Source: Rhynchospora pubera (lineage: Eukaryota > Streptophyta > Magnoliopsida > Poales > Cyperaceae). Taken from it: a stretch of 64,000 bases of DNA. Below are positions 13,044 to 24,803 of this stretch, in pieces (position 1 is the stretch's first letter; every line of letters begins with the position of its first letter). The notes beneath the pieces were generated by a model that was given only the letters and a program-made list of their open reading frames with translations, made no database searches and was not told the origin of the DNA. Location of the stretch: assembly GCA_028095005.1 (NCBI GenBank), contig CM051459.1, forward strand, positions 117,029,431 to 117,093,430. Reading direction: 5' to 3'. A program made the translations under genes and the position numbers.

Positions 13044-13521
13044 TCTGTCGTTATTGTGTCATTTGCATCTCATTATTGTGTCATTTGCATCTCAATACCA
13101 TCAATACCATCAGGTTGAAAACAATAACCTGTAATAAGTTATCTCAGATACCTTTCTTGTTCAGGACTTTTTGAATTTAAAATATCCAGATTATCACTGA
13201 ATTCTTGTGAAATGAAAAGAACAAGTGTTGTACTAGCTATCAGGTCCAACCAGACATGATTCTTGGTATTTAATCTGTTATCGGTGAGGAATTTAAACCA
13301 TCGATGTCCGTAAGTATTATCTTACAAGTTGATGCAGCTGCTGTCTCCATATGACTAATATTTTTTTTCCCATGATAGTAACACAAAATGTGTTTCCATC
13401 TAGATGTAAGAATAACATTTTTCAAATCTTTGTTTTGTAATTTCCTGCAAATATTAGAGATATGGAAAATGTTGGAGTTGCAACACCAACCTTGCAAGAA
13501 TGGACCTGCTTTGTCGCATGA
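10931..13521 (+). CDS. Nicotinamidase, isochorismatase family (tandem copy B, diverged)
   Basis: Second copy of the nicotinamidase, expected to act in NAD salvage if functional. Exons are read as 10931-10987, 11097-11204, 12149-12380, 12887-13003 and 13460-13521, giving about 191 residues. The Asp17, Lys106 and Cys139 triad is kept. Three oddities: four residues (LPEM in copy A) are missing after NDFV; the REHDP motif reads REIDP; and the exon 5 acceptor used in copy A (TTTCCAG) reads TTTCCTG. A frame-preserving AG lies 12 bases downstream (ATTAGAG then ATATGG), giving EIHS-DMENVGVATPTLQEW. A closer AG at 13457 would shift the frame. Intron 1 again starts with GC. Intron 2 carries a hAT MITE. 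Whether the gene is active, altered or decaying cannot be told from sequence. Confidence 0.8.
11321..11595. mobile_element. hAT-like MITE in intron 2 of nicotinamidase copy B
   Basis: The element runs from TAGGCCTATCAA to GTTTGACGGCCCTA, imperfect inverted ends of hAT type. The exact 8 bp duplication ATTAACCC flanks it (11313-11320 and 11596-11603). The interior is rich in degenerate GGAACGGAA/TTTCGTT words. Copy A's intron 2 still has the region without the insert, so it arrived after the gene duplication. Confidence 0.9.
13010..13040. repeat. (CT)n microsatellite just inside intron 4 of copy B
   Basis: About fourteen CT units begin a few bases after the exon 4 donor. They add a pyrimidine tract near a splice site whose partner acceptor is already abnormal. 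Confidence 0.9.
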
Positions 13522-14375
13522 TCTTAGTTGGTTACTGATATATGATCCAAATGGTTGTTATTATGTGTGTATGTCAGGTAATTAACATTGTTTTTATTAA
13601 TTATTTATTATGGTGTGCCTAAATTATGCAACTGAACTACCCAAAGAGGAAATTATTATTTATTTTGTGCGAACTAGTGCTTCTGCGGCTGTACCTGTTA
13701 AACTCAGTTTTTGTTCAAATCTGGTGTTTTCTAAGGTACCTTGAGAAACTTCTTAGGAAACAATCGTAACATGTTATTGTTTTTTCATGAGATGAGCAAA
13801 TGTTACAATAAATCCAGCAAGATAGACGACATAAAGTGCAACCATAAGGACTCATGACTCATGAGGAGATACAAATGATATATGCTTAGCGCCTGTTTTT
13901 CCCACCCATTTTTTTTTTTTACTATAAAAGGAGACATGAGCTTGATTGCTCAATGCCTGACAGAAATTCTAATTATTACCAACATTACTGAACAATTTAC
14001 AATTACAGCAATTGTCAATTGCAATTCAATTCCAATATACAAAGAACTCTCTCTCCCTCCTAATGGAACCATATTGGCATATTCCAATGCTACTACAGCA
14101 AGATTCGCAGCACTCAATGAGTATAGTATGGGTAAAATCTTAGCGCAACAAAGAAAAAAAAAAACACGCCAGCATCTTCGCAATTGCATGGAAGTTAAGA
14201 AACTCATCGCAGTTCATATTATAGCATGTTTCTCAGGTCAATAATCAAATGAAAAGAAGAAAAAGAGCCGCAATATAATTGGTTCAATCTTACTGAAAGT
14301 TGGGGAAAAAACCTAGTAAGTTCCCTGTTAAACCTAAATCCTGAAGCAAAGGTAAACTACGTTCCTGACAAGTTT
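13522..14375. other. 3' flank of nicotinamidase copy B, tail-to-tail with CCMH
   Basis: The proximal part aligns with the flank of copy A to about 13890. A 120-codon frame at 13882-14244 shows no known motif and is not taken as a gene. The 3' end of the minus-strand CCMH gene begins at 14376, so the two genes converge across about 850 bp. Confidence 0.5.
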
Positions 14376-16189
14376 TCATCTTCTCTCCCATGGCCATCTC
14401 CTTGGCTGACGTGGTGGTGTGATAAGGTCAAGCATGGTTTCTTTCTCCTTTGGGGTTAAAGGAACCCCTCTTACAAGGTTTAATGCCATTATGTGCACAT
14501 TTGTTCTTTGACGGTGCCTTTGATACGCCCACACCCCAGCAGCAGCACCAGCTACAATCACCTAATTATAAGCTCCATCCTTAGTTTCATCAGATTACTT
14601 AATGAGATTTTGCAAATGTATACAATTTTTAGTATTGCCACGATTTGGTGATGTTTTATCAAAAAAAGGCTAAACGACATCTGAAGAAAATTACAAAGAA
14701 GCAGTTGTCAAACTTAAGAAAAGAGCATTTGGAGCACAAGCCCATAATTTGTGGCATTCAGCAAATAGTTGAATGACAACCCTGTCCTTCTCAACTTGAA
14801 TAACACACTTTTTTGTCTTATGCCTCAGATTCAACTCCCTCAAATTACAACAACAGAAAGCAACAAGCCATGCTAAGCGACAAAGATATGAGAGAGAAAT
14901 TGTCCAAGAAATAAAGTACTTCCATTCAAAATTAGATATCTTTTGTAGATAGAAAAAGCCATGAAGAGTTTCTTGACATAAGCACAATTTTTTTAAAAAA
15001 GGAAAAAAATCACTTTGAATCAGTAAAATGTTGTTATGCCTTTTAGTTTTTACATTTTAACCATGTGGTAACATGGATTCATTACTGCTGAAGATGAACA
15101 ATTTGATCTCTACATACTACTTGTCAGTCTCATAATATTACAACATTATACCAGGTCAGCCTTTTTTTACGCCATCATCATTCTTTCCATTGATTGCTAA
15201 ACCAAACAAAAAATTGAGCCATGATAGGAAAAAAAAATACATAAGAAATGCCATGATAGTATAATGAACTCAGAAGTAGTAGTAGTTCACTGAACCAGCT
15301 AGTAATTCAGTTATTCACTGAACCAGCTAGCAATTCAGTTATTCACTAATCAGGACACTTCAGAGAAAATAGAAACCAAAGAGCACCATAATGAAAGAGA
15401 TAGTGAAAATGTTTCAAAGAAACATAGATTATGAACTTACTGGTGAAAGCCAGAGAGCAGCAGTTTGAAAGTCAAATTTGGGGGCATAAAGCACCGTCTC
15501 ACCAAAGTCCTCCTCAAGCTTTTGGTATATCTCCTTGTCAGATTTACCAGATCTGATTTCTTCACGAATTAACTGCAATATATCGTAAATAAAGTCACTA
15601 GTTAACTGTTTAGTGCTCAATTAAGTTACAATTGTGCAAAAAAAAATTGAAAAAAAAAACTACAGGAAACCAAAGAAAACACAAAGAGAAGCACAAACCA
15701 TCAAAATACCATACACAAGTGTCTGTAAAACTAGGACTACAGCATACAAGTTGCCAAAAATGAATATTTCCAAATAAACCCTCCCTAAATTTCTTAAGTA
15801 CAATTATCTATACCTCTCTTCATTTCTTCAAAGCACACGTGCCTTGCAGATAGACACACTAATTTTGTGAAATTCTTTAAACCCAAAACCCTCAAACCCC
15901 TGCCCCAGGTGACACCAACAGACAGACAGACAGACGGATTCAGCTTATGGTAAGAAAGCCCGAATGAAAATCATTGATTACAGGTGCATATGTTATGAAA
16001 CCGTACATGCAACTAAGATATGGTCTCAAGGCCAAACAAATGAAATACCTTCCTAAGTAAAACTGCCACATCAGCATTAGAATCTTCAATTGATTGGCTG
16101 CCACACTCTGTACACCGTACATTGTGGCTAATGTTCCTCGCCCTGGCTTCTACTATCTGCGCCTTCTTCGATTCATCTTCAGTTGCCAT
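14376..16189 (-). CDS. CCMH: Mitochondrial cytochrome c maturation protein CCMH
   Basis: Thiol-disulfide protein of the plant mitochondrial cytochrome c maturation (system I) pathway. It reduces the apocytochrome CXXCH cysteines before haem attachment and is anchored in the inner membrane facing the intermembrane space. Three exons on the minus strand, 16189-16049, 15572-15441 and 14561-14376, give 152 residues against the 159 I recall for Arabidopsis. The signature ARNISHNVRCTECGSQSIED carries the RCxxC motif (Cys26, Cys29). It is followed by a three-helix-type region, GKSDKEIYQKLEEDFGETVL, a single membrane segment at about residues 84-104, and the tail MALNLVRGVPLTPKE. All junctions are GT-AG and phase 0. 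The start chosen is the first ATG (MATEDE). Exon 1 lies head-to-head with CDKF;1, 1.9 kb away. Confidence 0.95.
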
Positions 16190-16325
16190 CAGCAAAACCT
16201 AAATTTGTGCGCCTGAAGCGTAGAAAGTAGAAACTAAACTAATTTCAGAAATTATAGCAGAACACAACAATATAAGCTAATTTAAGATTAGTACACCAGC
16301 AAGTTTCGACAAGTAATAAAATTAA

Positions 16326-17369
16326 GAGGGCATTTTGATTTATGCCATCCGAAAAACATAAATTCGAGATATGCCATCGCAAAACAATACAAATTGTTTT
16401 CGTGCCAGCGATCGATTGAATTGACTAAAATACCCTTTTGTAATCAAAGGAGAGTTCAGATCCGAGAGAGGTGGAGTCGGCTGTCGGCACAGGGTGCAGC
16501 GAAGTGGCGAAGTTATTAGGGTCGTGTGTGGTCGAGTAAGTGAATGAGGGCGGCGGAGTCGAACAGCATGTGATGGCCTGGTGCAAGACAGAGAGGCGGA
16601 GGCAATGAGAAGTGCAGTGAGGGAGGCGTTGCTCGTCAGGAAGTGTTGGAGGTCATATTTTGAGATAGAAGAGAGGAGAGACGAGAGACGACAGATGGGA
16701 TCGTAAAAAAAGGGGTTTGGGAGAGCCGGAGAGGAAATGGGGAATTGCTTTCCTCACGTCCAAATTTGGAGATGCACTCCTATTTGGACTAAAATGCCCT
16801 TCACTCGTTATTTTTTTCTTTTGCACTCCATTTCCACCAAGGACATTTAAGTCATTTTCAAAGAAAAAGGTAGTGGATCTCTAAACCAGGGGAGTGTAGG
16901 CATGCAGACGGAGTATTCGTCCACGTGATTCCGTGGCTGTTCCGTTTCAACGGAACGACCAACGGTACAGATTTGTATTTCGTTTTTGAAACGGAACGGA
17001 TTTCGTCATTCGTTTGTGTGGAATATAGTTCAATTTTAGTCGTTCCGTCACGTTCCATCCAAACGGAACGGCTAACGAAATTGTTGGTATGTACCGTTTC
17101 TGCAACGGAACAGATAACGGAATCTCTATTTTCCGTGTACGTCGTGGACGTTAGACAGGCCTATTGGGGAGGGTTATTTTAGACATTTTGAAAAATTTAA
17201 TAGCTAGAAATTATAATGGTATAAAAGAAATTTAATATGTTTTATTCTAAAATAGTGGAATGTATCAATTTTTTTTTTCAGTTTTACAGTGACATATTCC
17301 CAATTAAGCATTTTGGAATGGCATATTTAGAATTAAGATTTTTTGCAATGGTATAAATCTAATTTTTCC
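16326..17369. mobile_element. MULE-like element 1 between CCMH and CDKF;1
   Basis: Exact 9 bp duplications TAAAATTAA flank the element (16317-16325 and 17370-17378), as expected for Mutator-like elements. Both ends consist of degenerate tandem units containing TATGCCAT and CAAAAC (left: GATTTATGCCATCCGAAAA, GATATGCCATCGCAAAAC; the right end is the inverted counterpart). The interior 16440-16760 is GC- and purine-rich and unlike the interiors of the two sister elements, so it may be captured DNA. No transposase frame. Confidence 0.85.
16897..17163. mobile_element. Probable hAT-like insert inside MULE 1
   Basis: The ends TAGGCATGCAGACGG and CGTTAGACAGGCCTA are inverted and hAT-like. The interior repeats the word ACGGAAC/GTTCCGTT in both orientations, like the MITE at 11321-11595. 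No clean 8 bp duplication was found (GGGGAGTG on the left, TTGGGGAG on the right), so the exact borders are uncertain. Confidence 0.5.
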
Positions 17370-17531
17370 TAAAATTAAAGTTGCGATTTTGAATATAACT
17401 CTAAAGTAAAAGGTCGTACCAATTAAGAAGCCTCCGTGATGGAAAGAGAGACAGATTATGTCACGATTTCACCACAGGTCAGAGAGAAGAGAACAAGTCA
17501 CAGGAATCATATGCGAGTAGGAAATCATATG

Positions 17532-17712
17532 GGCTCCGTTTGGATGCGTTGAGAATAAAATAGAAAGAAAGAAGAAGGGAAGAAATTTATTGGAAAGAGA
17601 TAAATTTATTGGAAAGTGTGTAACTTTTGTGAAGAGTTTAGATGATTAGAAATAAATTTATTAGTAAAAAGTGATTATTCCTTATTCGGAAAGAAGCCAT
17701 CCAAACGGAGCC
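17532..17712. mobile_element. MITE with GGCTCCGTTTGGAT ends
   Basis: Inverted ends GGCTCCGTTTGGATG and CATCCAAACGGAGCC bound 181 bp upstream of CDKF;1. The style (GTTTGGAT termini, TTGGAAAGTGTGTAACTTT core) matches the MITEs at 28362, 28812 and 29316, so they belong to one family. No clear target duplication. Confidence 0.65.
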
Positions 17713-18097
17713 ACGGAGAAGAACGCGTTTATTCTGTAAAAATATATCGGCAGAAGCAAAAAGGAGAGGTTCCTCTGACCCGTGGGACCTACGTACGTAA
17801 CCGGCCCAGTATAACTTAAAATGAGTTTGGACCGTCGCAGTTAACTTTATATTTAAAATTTAAAATGAACTACCTACTATTTTGGACTGACTCAAATGGG
17901 CCTGTACATGCGTCTTTATTGGGCCGATCCTCATGAAACACATGCCTTCTTCACATATATTGCCTTACGATAAAGGAATTCTCAGACTCGGGAGTCTGGT
18001 CGAGAGATCAGAGAGTTGAAATCTTTAGTTTAAGAACCAGCCGAGAATCGTCAAATGTTATCCTAAACGGGTCAAACCCACTCAAAATTCGGACCCG

Positions 18098-19917
18098 ATG
18101 TCTACCGAGACCCGAACCCGTAGCTGGAGCATCCACGGGAGGCCGGAGATCACGACCCGGTACGAGATCCTCGGCCGCGTCGGATCCGGCTCGTACGCCG
18201 ACGTGTACCGCGCCCGCCGCCTCTCCGACGGCCTCGTCGTCGCCTTGAAGGAGATCCACGACCAGCAGAGCGCGATTCGCGAGATCGAGGCGCTGAGATC
18301 TCTCCAAGGCGCGCCTAATGTGATCGACATGTTGGAGTACTTCTACGATGATGAATTCGAGGAGGATGCAGTCGTGGTGCTTGAGTTCTTGCCTTCTGAT
18401 CTCGAGGTAGTGATTTCTGATGTTAAGAGGAGAGGTGGTTCCATCACCCCCGGTGAGGCTAAGAGGTGGATGCTTCAGGTATGGTTCTGTTTATGCCTGG
18501 GTTTATGTTAGTGTGTTACAGTTTGGACCAGAGGCAAAGATTGGAACTTTGCAAGATGTCACATTAAGTAACGGACGATAAATTGTTGTTAGTTGATACT
18601 TTTGGTATTCACAAAGTTGAATTGTTAAATTTATCCTCCCTTTATATTAGGTGCTTTCTGGAGTGAATGCATGTCACCAGGCTGGTGTGATGCACCGAGA
18701 CCTGAAGCCGTCCAATCTTCTCATATCAGCTGAAGGGGTACTCAAAGTTGCAGATTTTGGCCAGGTAAGATCCTTAATTTATTACCAATGTTTGCTTTAA
18801 AATTATATATAAAAAAATATGTATTTTGTTCACTTCAGGTCTACTGATTCACACTGTACTGTACCTGGGTCGTAGCATTGTTCAATGAACTTATCTTTAT
18901 CCATTTTATCCAATATGAAAAAAAATTCTTTGTTATTATGTGAACAAAATCTACAAATTGGAGGTTATGGAGCAAAATCTCTACTTAGAGACAACTTATA
19001 ATTACAAAATCTCAGATGATACACGCAGAAGTGTTAGCATATTACTGCTCACCGTTGGTTGGACCTAATTGGTACTAATATATTTTACATATGTACTTCT
19101 TTTCCAGTCAAGGGTACTTCAGGATCTGAGCTTTGAAGGAACAACTCCATATGAGACAAATTCAGAGAAGGAGAAAGCATCAAATCAATTAACCGAAGCT
19201 GACTATTTGAAAGAACTCGAGTTTATAAGAGAAAAATCCAAACTCGAAGATAACGCATCTTGTCTTGCCACCTGTAGCACAGTTGACATAGATGATGATC
19301 AGCTTGGATCTTATACAGAAGAACCTGCTGGTGCATTCACCTCATGTGTTGGTACTAGGTGGTATCGTGCACCTGAATTACTATATGGGTCATGCTCTTA
19401 TGGTCCCGAGGTTGACCTTTGGTCGCTTGGGTGCATACTTGCGGAGATGGTTAGCTTGGTGCCATTGTTTCCTGGTGTGTCTGATATTGACCAGATTGCA
19501 AAAATAATTACTGTGCTGGGAAATTTGAATGAACAGAATTTTCCTGGCTGCAGCAATTTACCAGATTTTAACAAAATTTCTTATAGTAATGTTGAAAACC
19601 CAAGTGGGTTAGAAGCATGTTTGCCTAATCGGCCTATTGAAGAGGTAAACATTGTTAAAAGGCTTCTTTGTTATGACCCAGCAAATCGAGTTATCGCAAG
19701 TGAGCTTTTGAAAGATGGGTATTTTATTGAAGAGCCCTTACCAGTGGAGATAGATCAGTTGATAGTACCAACCAGGGATGAAGCTGATGAGAGCTCTGGT
19801 GGTGAATGGGATGAATTTAGGGATGTTGGTTCTGGTCCGGATGATATTGATGAGTTTGGCAGCAATTTGATGGGTGTTACCAAAACAGATAAAGGGTTTT
19901 GTATAAGTTTCTCATGA
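18098..19917 (+). CDS. CDKF;1: Cyclin-dependent kinase F;1 (plant CDK-activating kinase kinase)
   Basis: Serine/threonine kinase that in plants phosphorylates the T-loop of CDK-activating kinases (CDKD) and so supports cell-cycle and transcriptional kinases. Three exons, 18098-18478, 18651-18764 and 19108-19917, all phase 0, give 434 residues. Features in order: glycine loop GRVGSGSYADV (27-37), catalytic Lys51, a PSTAIRE-like helix reading QSAIREIEAL, HRDLKPSN with Asp144, DFG at 162-164, a long acidic insert of about 75 residues between DFG and the T-loop, then SCVGTRWYRAPELLYG with the T-loop Thr248. The insert and the acidic tail are hallmarks of CDKF;1 compared with CDKD. The protein is somewhat shorter than the Arabidopsis one (479 as I recall), mainly in the insert. 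DFGQ is followed by Ser-Arg where I recall Ala-Arg. Confidence 0.95.
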
Positions 19918-20640
19918 CAGCAATGCTAAAATGATCTATTAGTTTGATGATGCAGCGGCATCTTCAACCCGCGTTTTTCTATTGGGAACATGGCAATTTT
20001 GCTGATTTGGACTAAGTTTGATTAAGTTGAGTTGTAGAAAATTTATTGTGGATGATGCGGTAATAAAGGCTAAAATTTTGCAAGAATATAAATATAAAAT
20101 CAGTTATGCTTACCCGGAACTTTTCTTTATGTCCGCATTTCAGCTGAAATATAGTGAACTACAATGTATCTTTTGAGATGTTGATAATTGATCCACGAGA
20201 TCATGTATCAACCCAGCTAATCGAGTTCGCTCACTTGTGTAATTCAGAAATGAATTCGCATTGATCGATTAATGCAGACAATTATGGTGCTGTACCGATG
20301 TTGTTTATGCACTTCAAGTTTACATTTCTAGCCTTTTAATCAAAGGTGGCGTAAGACCTGGGATTCATGAATGGAAACGAGGAAGATACGAGGCACAAGT
20401 TGAAAAAACTATATATCCTGAATGAAGGATGAACAGTGCCGGCCTTTGTTGTACTATTTTTTATTGGTGTGGTTGTTTTTGCCTAGACTGGTCAGTTGGA
20501 TTGCTACATGGGTTTTTGTACTGTGCGTGCAATTTGTGATCCAGTTTGGGCAGGGCAGCAGTGGGTTTAATAATTTTGTGGGCTAAGTATTCTCAGGTTG
20601 CCCAACGCTTGCTCTTAGTTTCTGAATCTGTGGGCTCAAT
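19918..20640. other. 3' UTR and downstream flank of CDKF;1
   Basis: Moderately AT-rich single-copy-looking DNA follows the stop codon, with AATAAA-like words near 20061 that could serve polyadenylation. No further gene is seen. The stretch ends at the 8 bp duplication GGCTCAAT (20633-20640) that borders the hAT element. Confidence 0.45.
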
Positions 20641-23046
20641 TAGGGCTGTATAAGAAAATAAAAAACCCGTCCGACCCGTTTAGCCCGCCCGACCCAATCC
20701 GTTTTTAACGGGTTCAAGCATTATCCGAGTTGGTTCGGGTTTTAATTTAATAACCCGGTTGTACCGGGTTGGGTTGTATTTTTTATTTTGATAATCCAGT
20801 TTGTACCCGACCTAGTTAATTAATTAAATTTTTGCATATCTTAGATTAATTGTACTTATGGTGCATTAATCAACCGTCATTCATCACAAATAAATAAAAT
20901 TAATTGTAGTTATATCAAGAGGTTTGTCCGAGAACTGAGAAAATATGAATAAAAGTGCTGGAAATCCAAAGCGTTAAGCACACTGCTCTTAATTCGCTAT
21001 TATTAATTTATTGTATTTCTTGAGTAAGGCAGCAACTAACCTTTGAAAATATAAGTTCCAATTTTTTATTTGTTTTTTGTTGGCAAGTAACTACCCTTTA
21101 AAAATGATCATATTTATATGGTAACTACTAGTTTATTTCAAATACCAATAATACACAATTAATCTTTGAAATAACCGTGGCGGTCTTTTGTTTTTTAATT
21201 AATATTTTATTTTTATATTTTTTTTTCTAAAAATACTATCTTTTTAAGTTATTTTTACTTAATAAAAATTATTAGTTTTATTTATGTATCATATAAAACA
21301 TAACCCATTTAACCCGAAAACCCGTAGATAAAATTTTATAGAGAAAATTTGTTTTATGCCACTCCAAAACAACTCAATTCTAAATATGCCATCACAAAAC
21401 AACTAATTCGATATATGCCATTATAATACTATACAAATTAGTTTTATGCCATTAATTTCAATTAAAACATATTAAAAAATATTTTTATATGTCAATTTTT
21501 TTTACAATTCCTATAATGTCCTTATTAAACTCATCGCATCAGGATTGATTAAAAAAAATCAGATATCTTAAGCCCGAAGGGACCATTTTATGTCATTTAT
21601 TTTGTGTTCTCTCCGTTTCTCCCTATTTCTTTCCAAGAAAAAGAAAAAACAAAGAAACCCCCTTCATTTCGTTTCTTAAGCGTGACGCTGTTGGCCTCCG
21701 TGACATCGTCGACCATCTCCTTCACGCCACCGACCATCTCCTTCACGCCACCGCACATCTCCTTCACATGCGTGCTGCCTCCGTGACGCCTCCAGCCGTC
21801 TCCGTGTCTCCTTTGGCCATCTCCTTTGCGCCACTGACATCTCCTTCACGCGATACATTTTAGTGCTTCTTCTTTCTTAACAAATCAGCATGTGAGTTTC
21901 TCCCTAAACCCTAGTTTGATCTATTGCCATTTGTTTGATACTATAAGCTCACTTGAATTTGGGAAATTGTGAAAATCGATGGTTCTAATTAGAATTTAGA
22001 AACAAAGACAGTCCAATTGTCAAAGTCATTTTTAATTTCTCACTGAATCTATGTTCTATGATCTTTTAATTGAAGCATCAATGGTAGTTTTGTGCATTCT
22101 TTTAACATGTATTATCGCTAAAAGAAAATGATTAACCAATTGATGGATTGCAATATATTTTTTTTCCTAAAAGATAAAGTTAATGATACATATTAATATC
22201 GATAGCCTGGAATTAATTAATGATGCATGTTGTAATTTAAATCAATTAAAGAGATAATTGCTTTTGCATAAGATATGAGAATAGTTGAAATGGAAATGAT
22301 AATCATTTGAAATCTTTTCAATTTTAATTTTTGGATGTTGTTAAAAATTGTTTGCTGAAATGAATTCAACTTCTGACATTTGTTTAGGTTGTCAGCTCCC
22401 TTCACACTTCTGCCAGTTGGTCATGCATGGGTGGACTCTGATGAAAAAAAATGAAGAGAAAGTGGTGCTACGTACAAAATGAATGAAATAGAGCAACATT
22501 TTCTAATAGTAAATTTGTTGGTTGTATTGTTTTTACTGAAAGTACATTAATTGTTGATTGTTATTAAAAAGGACCAGCAAATTGTAAATGAATGAATCTT
22601 GACGGATCAATCCGTTTGTATTTCTTACCGTTAATCTTGACGTTATGTTGAAAAGAGACTTTTAGTTTTGCCAATTAACGGATGGTATAAAAAATATATT
22701 TAATGTTTTAATAGTGGTATAAAACTAATTAGTCATTTACAATGGCATATATCAAATTTTAATGTTTTACAATGGCATATTTAAAAGGGCAATATAATCA
22801 TTATAATGATTTAGTGGCACAAAAAAATTTTAATTATTTTATAATGGCATAAATCTAATTTGTTGTTTTGTAATGACATATCTTGAATTTCCGACTTTTT
22901 GAGTGGCATAAATCAAAATGCCCCAATTTTATATGGGTTGGGTTAGGTTACGGGTGGGTCAACTAAAGAAATTTTTTAATCCGGTATAATTGAGTTGGGT
23001 TGAAATATTGATAAAAAATTACAAACCCGCCTGTTGTACAACCCTA
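20641..23046. mobile_element. hAT-like element with a MULE nested inside
   Basis: The element starts TAGGGCTGTA and ends GTTGTACAACCCTA, flanked by exact 8 bp duplications GGCTCAAT (20633-20640 and 23047-23054). Both subterminal parts (20665-20815 and 22933-23040) are packed with CCCGACCC/GGGTTGGGT words in both orientations. Without the nested MULE and its duplication the element is about 0.8 kb. No transposase frame, so non-autonomous. Confidence 0.9.
21341..22924. mobile_element. MULE-like element 2, possible gene-fragment carrier
   Basis: Exact 9 bp duplications AATTTTATA flank the element (21332-21340 and 22925-22933). The inverted ends are built from TTTATGCCA...CAAAACAA units, as in MULE 1 and MULE 3. 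The interior 21600-22440 differs from the sisters: a C/T-rich stretch with tandem CACGCCACCGACCATCTCCTT-like units (21700-21780), then CCCTAAACCCTAG (21903-21915), which resembles the telo-box found in many plant 5' UTRs. This looks like a captured gene 5' end, but the donor gene was not identified. Confidence 0.8.
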
Positions 23047-23054
23047 GGCTCAAT

Positions 23055-24803
23055 GCATGTGCAGCCGTGGTTTTAATTGGTGCACCTTGCCTTGGTGGCT
23101 TGGATTTTGAACTCTTTGTTTTAATGTGGCCAACTTGGGTGTGGGTCTTCCAATGACTGTAAGTCATTTTTTATGCTTATTGTGATCCGCTACATGGTGT
23201 CCCTCTTGACATTGACCGCAGGATGCTTGCTCTTTCGGATCGAATCGTAGACATGTTTCACAGATTAGAGGTGTAGATGCAACTATCTTGCGGGGATGAT
23301 CCCTGCCATGTGGGCTCACCTGAGATACGGTGTACGGTTTGGGATTGTTGGGTGTGTATGCAATATGGACGATGCAGTACGGTCATCCTGTTATTTTTCT
23401 TATTTCTCTCGGGCAGCCATGTGGAGAAGGAAGGTTTGTGGGCCCTGGTCCTGCTGCATTTAGTAATATGGCTGGACACGTTCTAAAGGGATGTGTCTTA
23501 TGTTGTTGTGCATGCACTGTTAGGTGGAGCCAGCTATTTCATGGTTCATAGACTCAATACAAACCAAACAATATCACTCAACGGAAAAAATTTGCCAGGC
23601 ATGCTTTATGTTCGGTACAAGAAATCAGAAAAAGTGAATAGAATTGTTCAATATTTTAGATTTGGTTGGAACATGCCCAATATAATAAAGATCCTTCTAC
23701 ATCACTTAGTTTATATATTTAAATTCATTTTCTCATTAAAAATAAAGTAAAAATACTTAGACACGTACATATTGAAAAAAATAATACAAATAGCATCGAG
23801 CATATATTCTTATTATTTGTGTTTGGATTGAGGCCGGATAAGCATAAGAATAAGGATTGACACGAGATTCTAGAATTCCTTATTCTTATCCAAATTTCAT
23901 AGTATTGTTAGTATAAGAATAAGGGCCGGATAAACCTAAATTACTTATTCTTATGTTGTTTGGGTTGCACAAGAATAAGGAATTTGGAACTTATTCTTAT
24001 CTGAATTCTTATTCTTGCGCATCCAAACACATGAGTGATTTTGGAATTTTTGTGTTTGTCATTACAAATTGAAGACGTGATGGAGATATAAAAAGAGAAA
24101 ATTACGGTTAAGGAAATAAAATAAAGGCACAATAAAGTTAAATTTTAGGTAACAGTCTTAATTGATAATTTAGACATTTAAAAAATATGTTGTTCCAAGT
24201 AAAAATTCTATTGTTCAAAGCACATCCCTCAAACATCATCGAATATGAAAAAAAACGACATGAAATCAGGAAAAGTGAATAGAATTGTACAAGAAATCAA
24301 GAAATCTAGTGGTGTTTAAAAAATAAACACAACGTATCTGAATGAACACGGTAAATAACGAAAGGGTACAATACCACTGAATACGGGAACATTTTCATAT
24401 CATGTTTTTATTAGACGTGTCGTGTTTAATTATGATGGAATAGACATGACACACTATGACATACAAATTGTCTAGACACGGCATGACAAGGAAAACGGAT
24501 TTAACCTTTATCAATAAATTATGAACGTGACACAACACATTTTGGATTTTTTTTCTAATATAATTTTTAATTCCGTAAATAAATTAATATTTCAATTCTA
24601 ATGGTGCAATTAAAGAGCACTCACAAAATAAGACATGACACAATACGAGACCGATATGTACTGTGTCCGAAATAATAATAAATAACATAAGTATTTATCC
24701 TTATCGTGCAATTATGAACGTGACACAACAAATTTTTAACATATTTTATCAAATAAATTTTAATTCCGTAAACAAACTAAATATTTTACAATAATAAAAT
24801 TAA
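23055..24803. other. Intergenic DNA with a MITE and a short direct repeat
   Basis: 23190-23580 is less AT-rich and contains open frames on both strands (up to 73 codons), but no known motif or exon chain was recognised. A roughly 80 bp unit (ATTATGAACGTGACACAACA to TTTTTAATTCCGTAAA) occurs at about 24519-24600 and again at about 24707-24790. Scattered GACACG words link it to the debris at 1045-1235. Confidence 0.4.
23819..24030. mobile_element. MITE with GTGTTTGGAT ends and internal AAGAATAAG repeats
   Basis: GTGTTTGGAT and ATCCAAACAC form the ends of a 212 bp segment. Inside are repeated, partly palindromic TAAGAATAAGG/CCTTATTCTTA words. The structure suggests a MITE, but no target duplication is evident. 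Confidence 0.55.

Noticed and set aside
13388..13585. 65-codon frame over copy B exon 5 reading EIWKMLELQHQP
   Set aside because: It is exon 5 in the wrong frame. It would be produced only if the closer AG were used in splicing, and it loses the conserved VGVATPTLQEW sequence.
13882..14244. 120-codon open frame between nicotinamidase B and CCMH
   Set aside because: No homology recognised, no counterpart intact in the copy A flank, and composition like the intergenic DNA around it.
18008..18330. Minus-strand frames opposite CDKF;1 exon 1
   Set aside because: Shadows of a GC-richer coding exon, no known domain, no exon structure.
23190..23580. Possible gene downstream of CDKF;1, frames up to 73 codons on both strands
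   Set aside because: No motif, no consistent exon chain and overlapping frames on both strands; not enough to call a gene.
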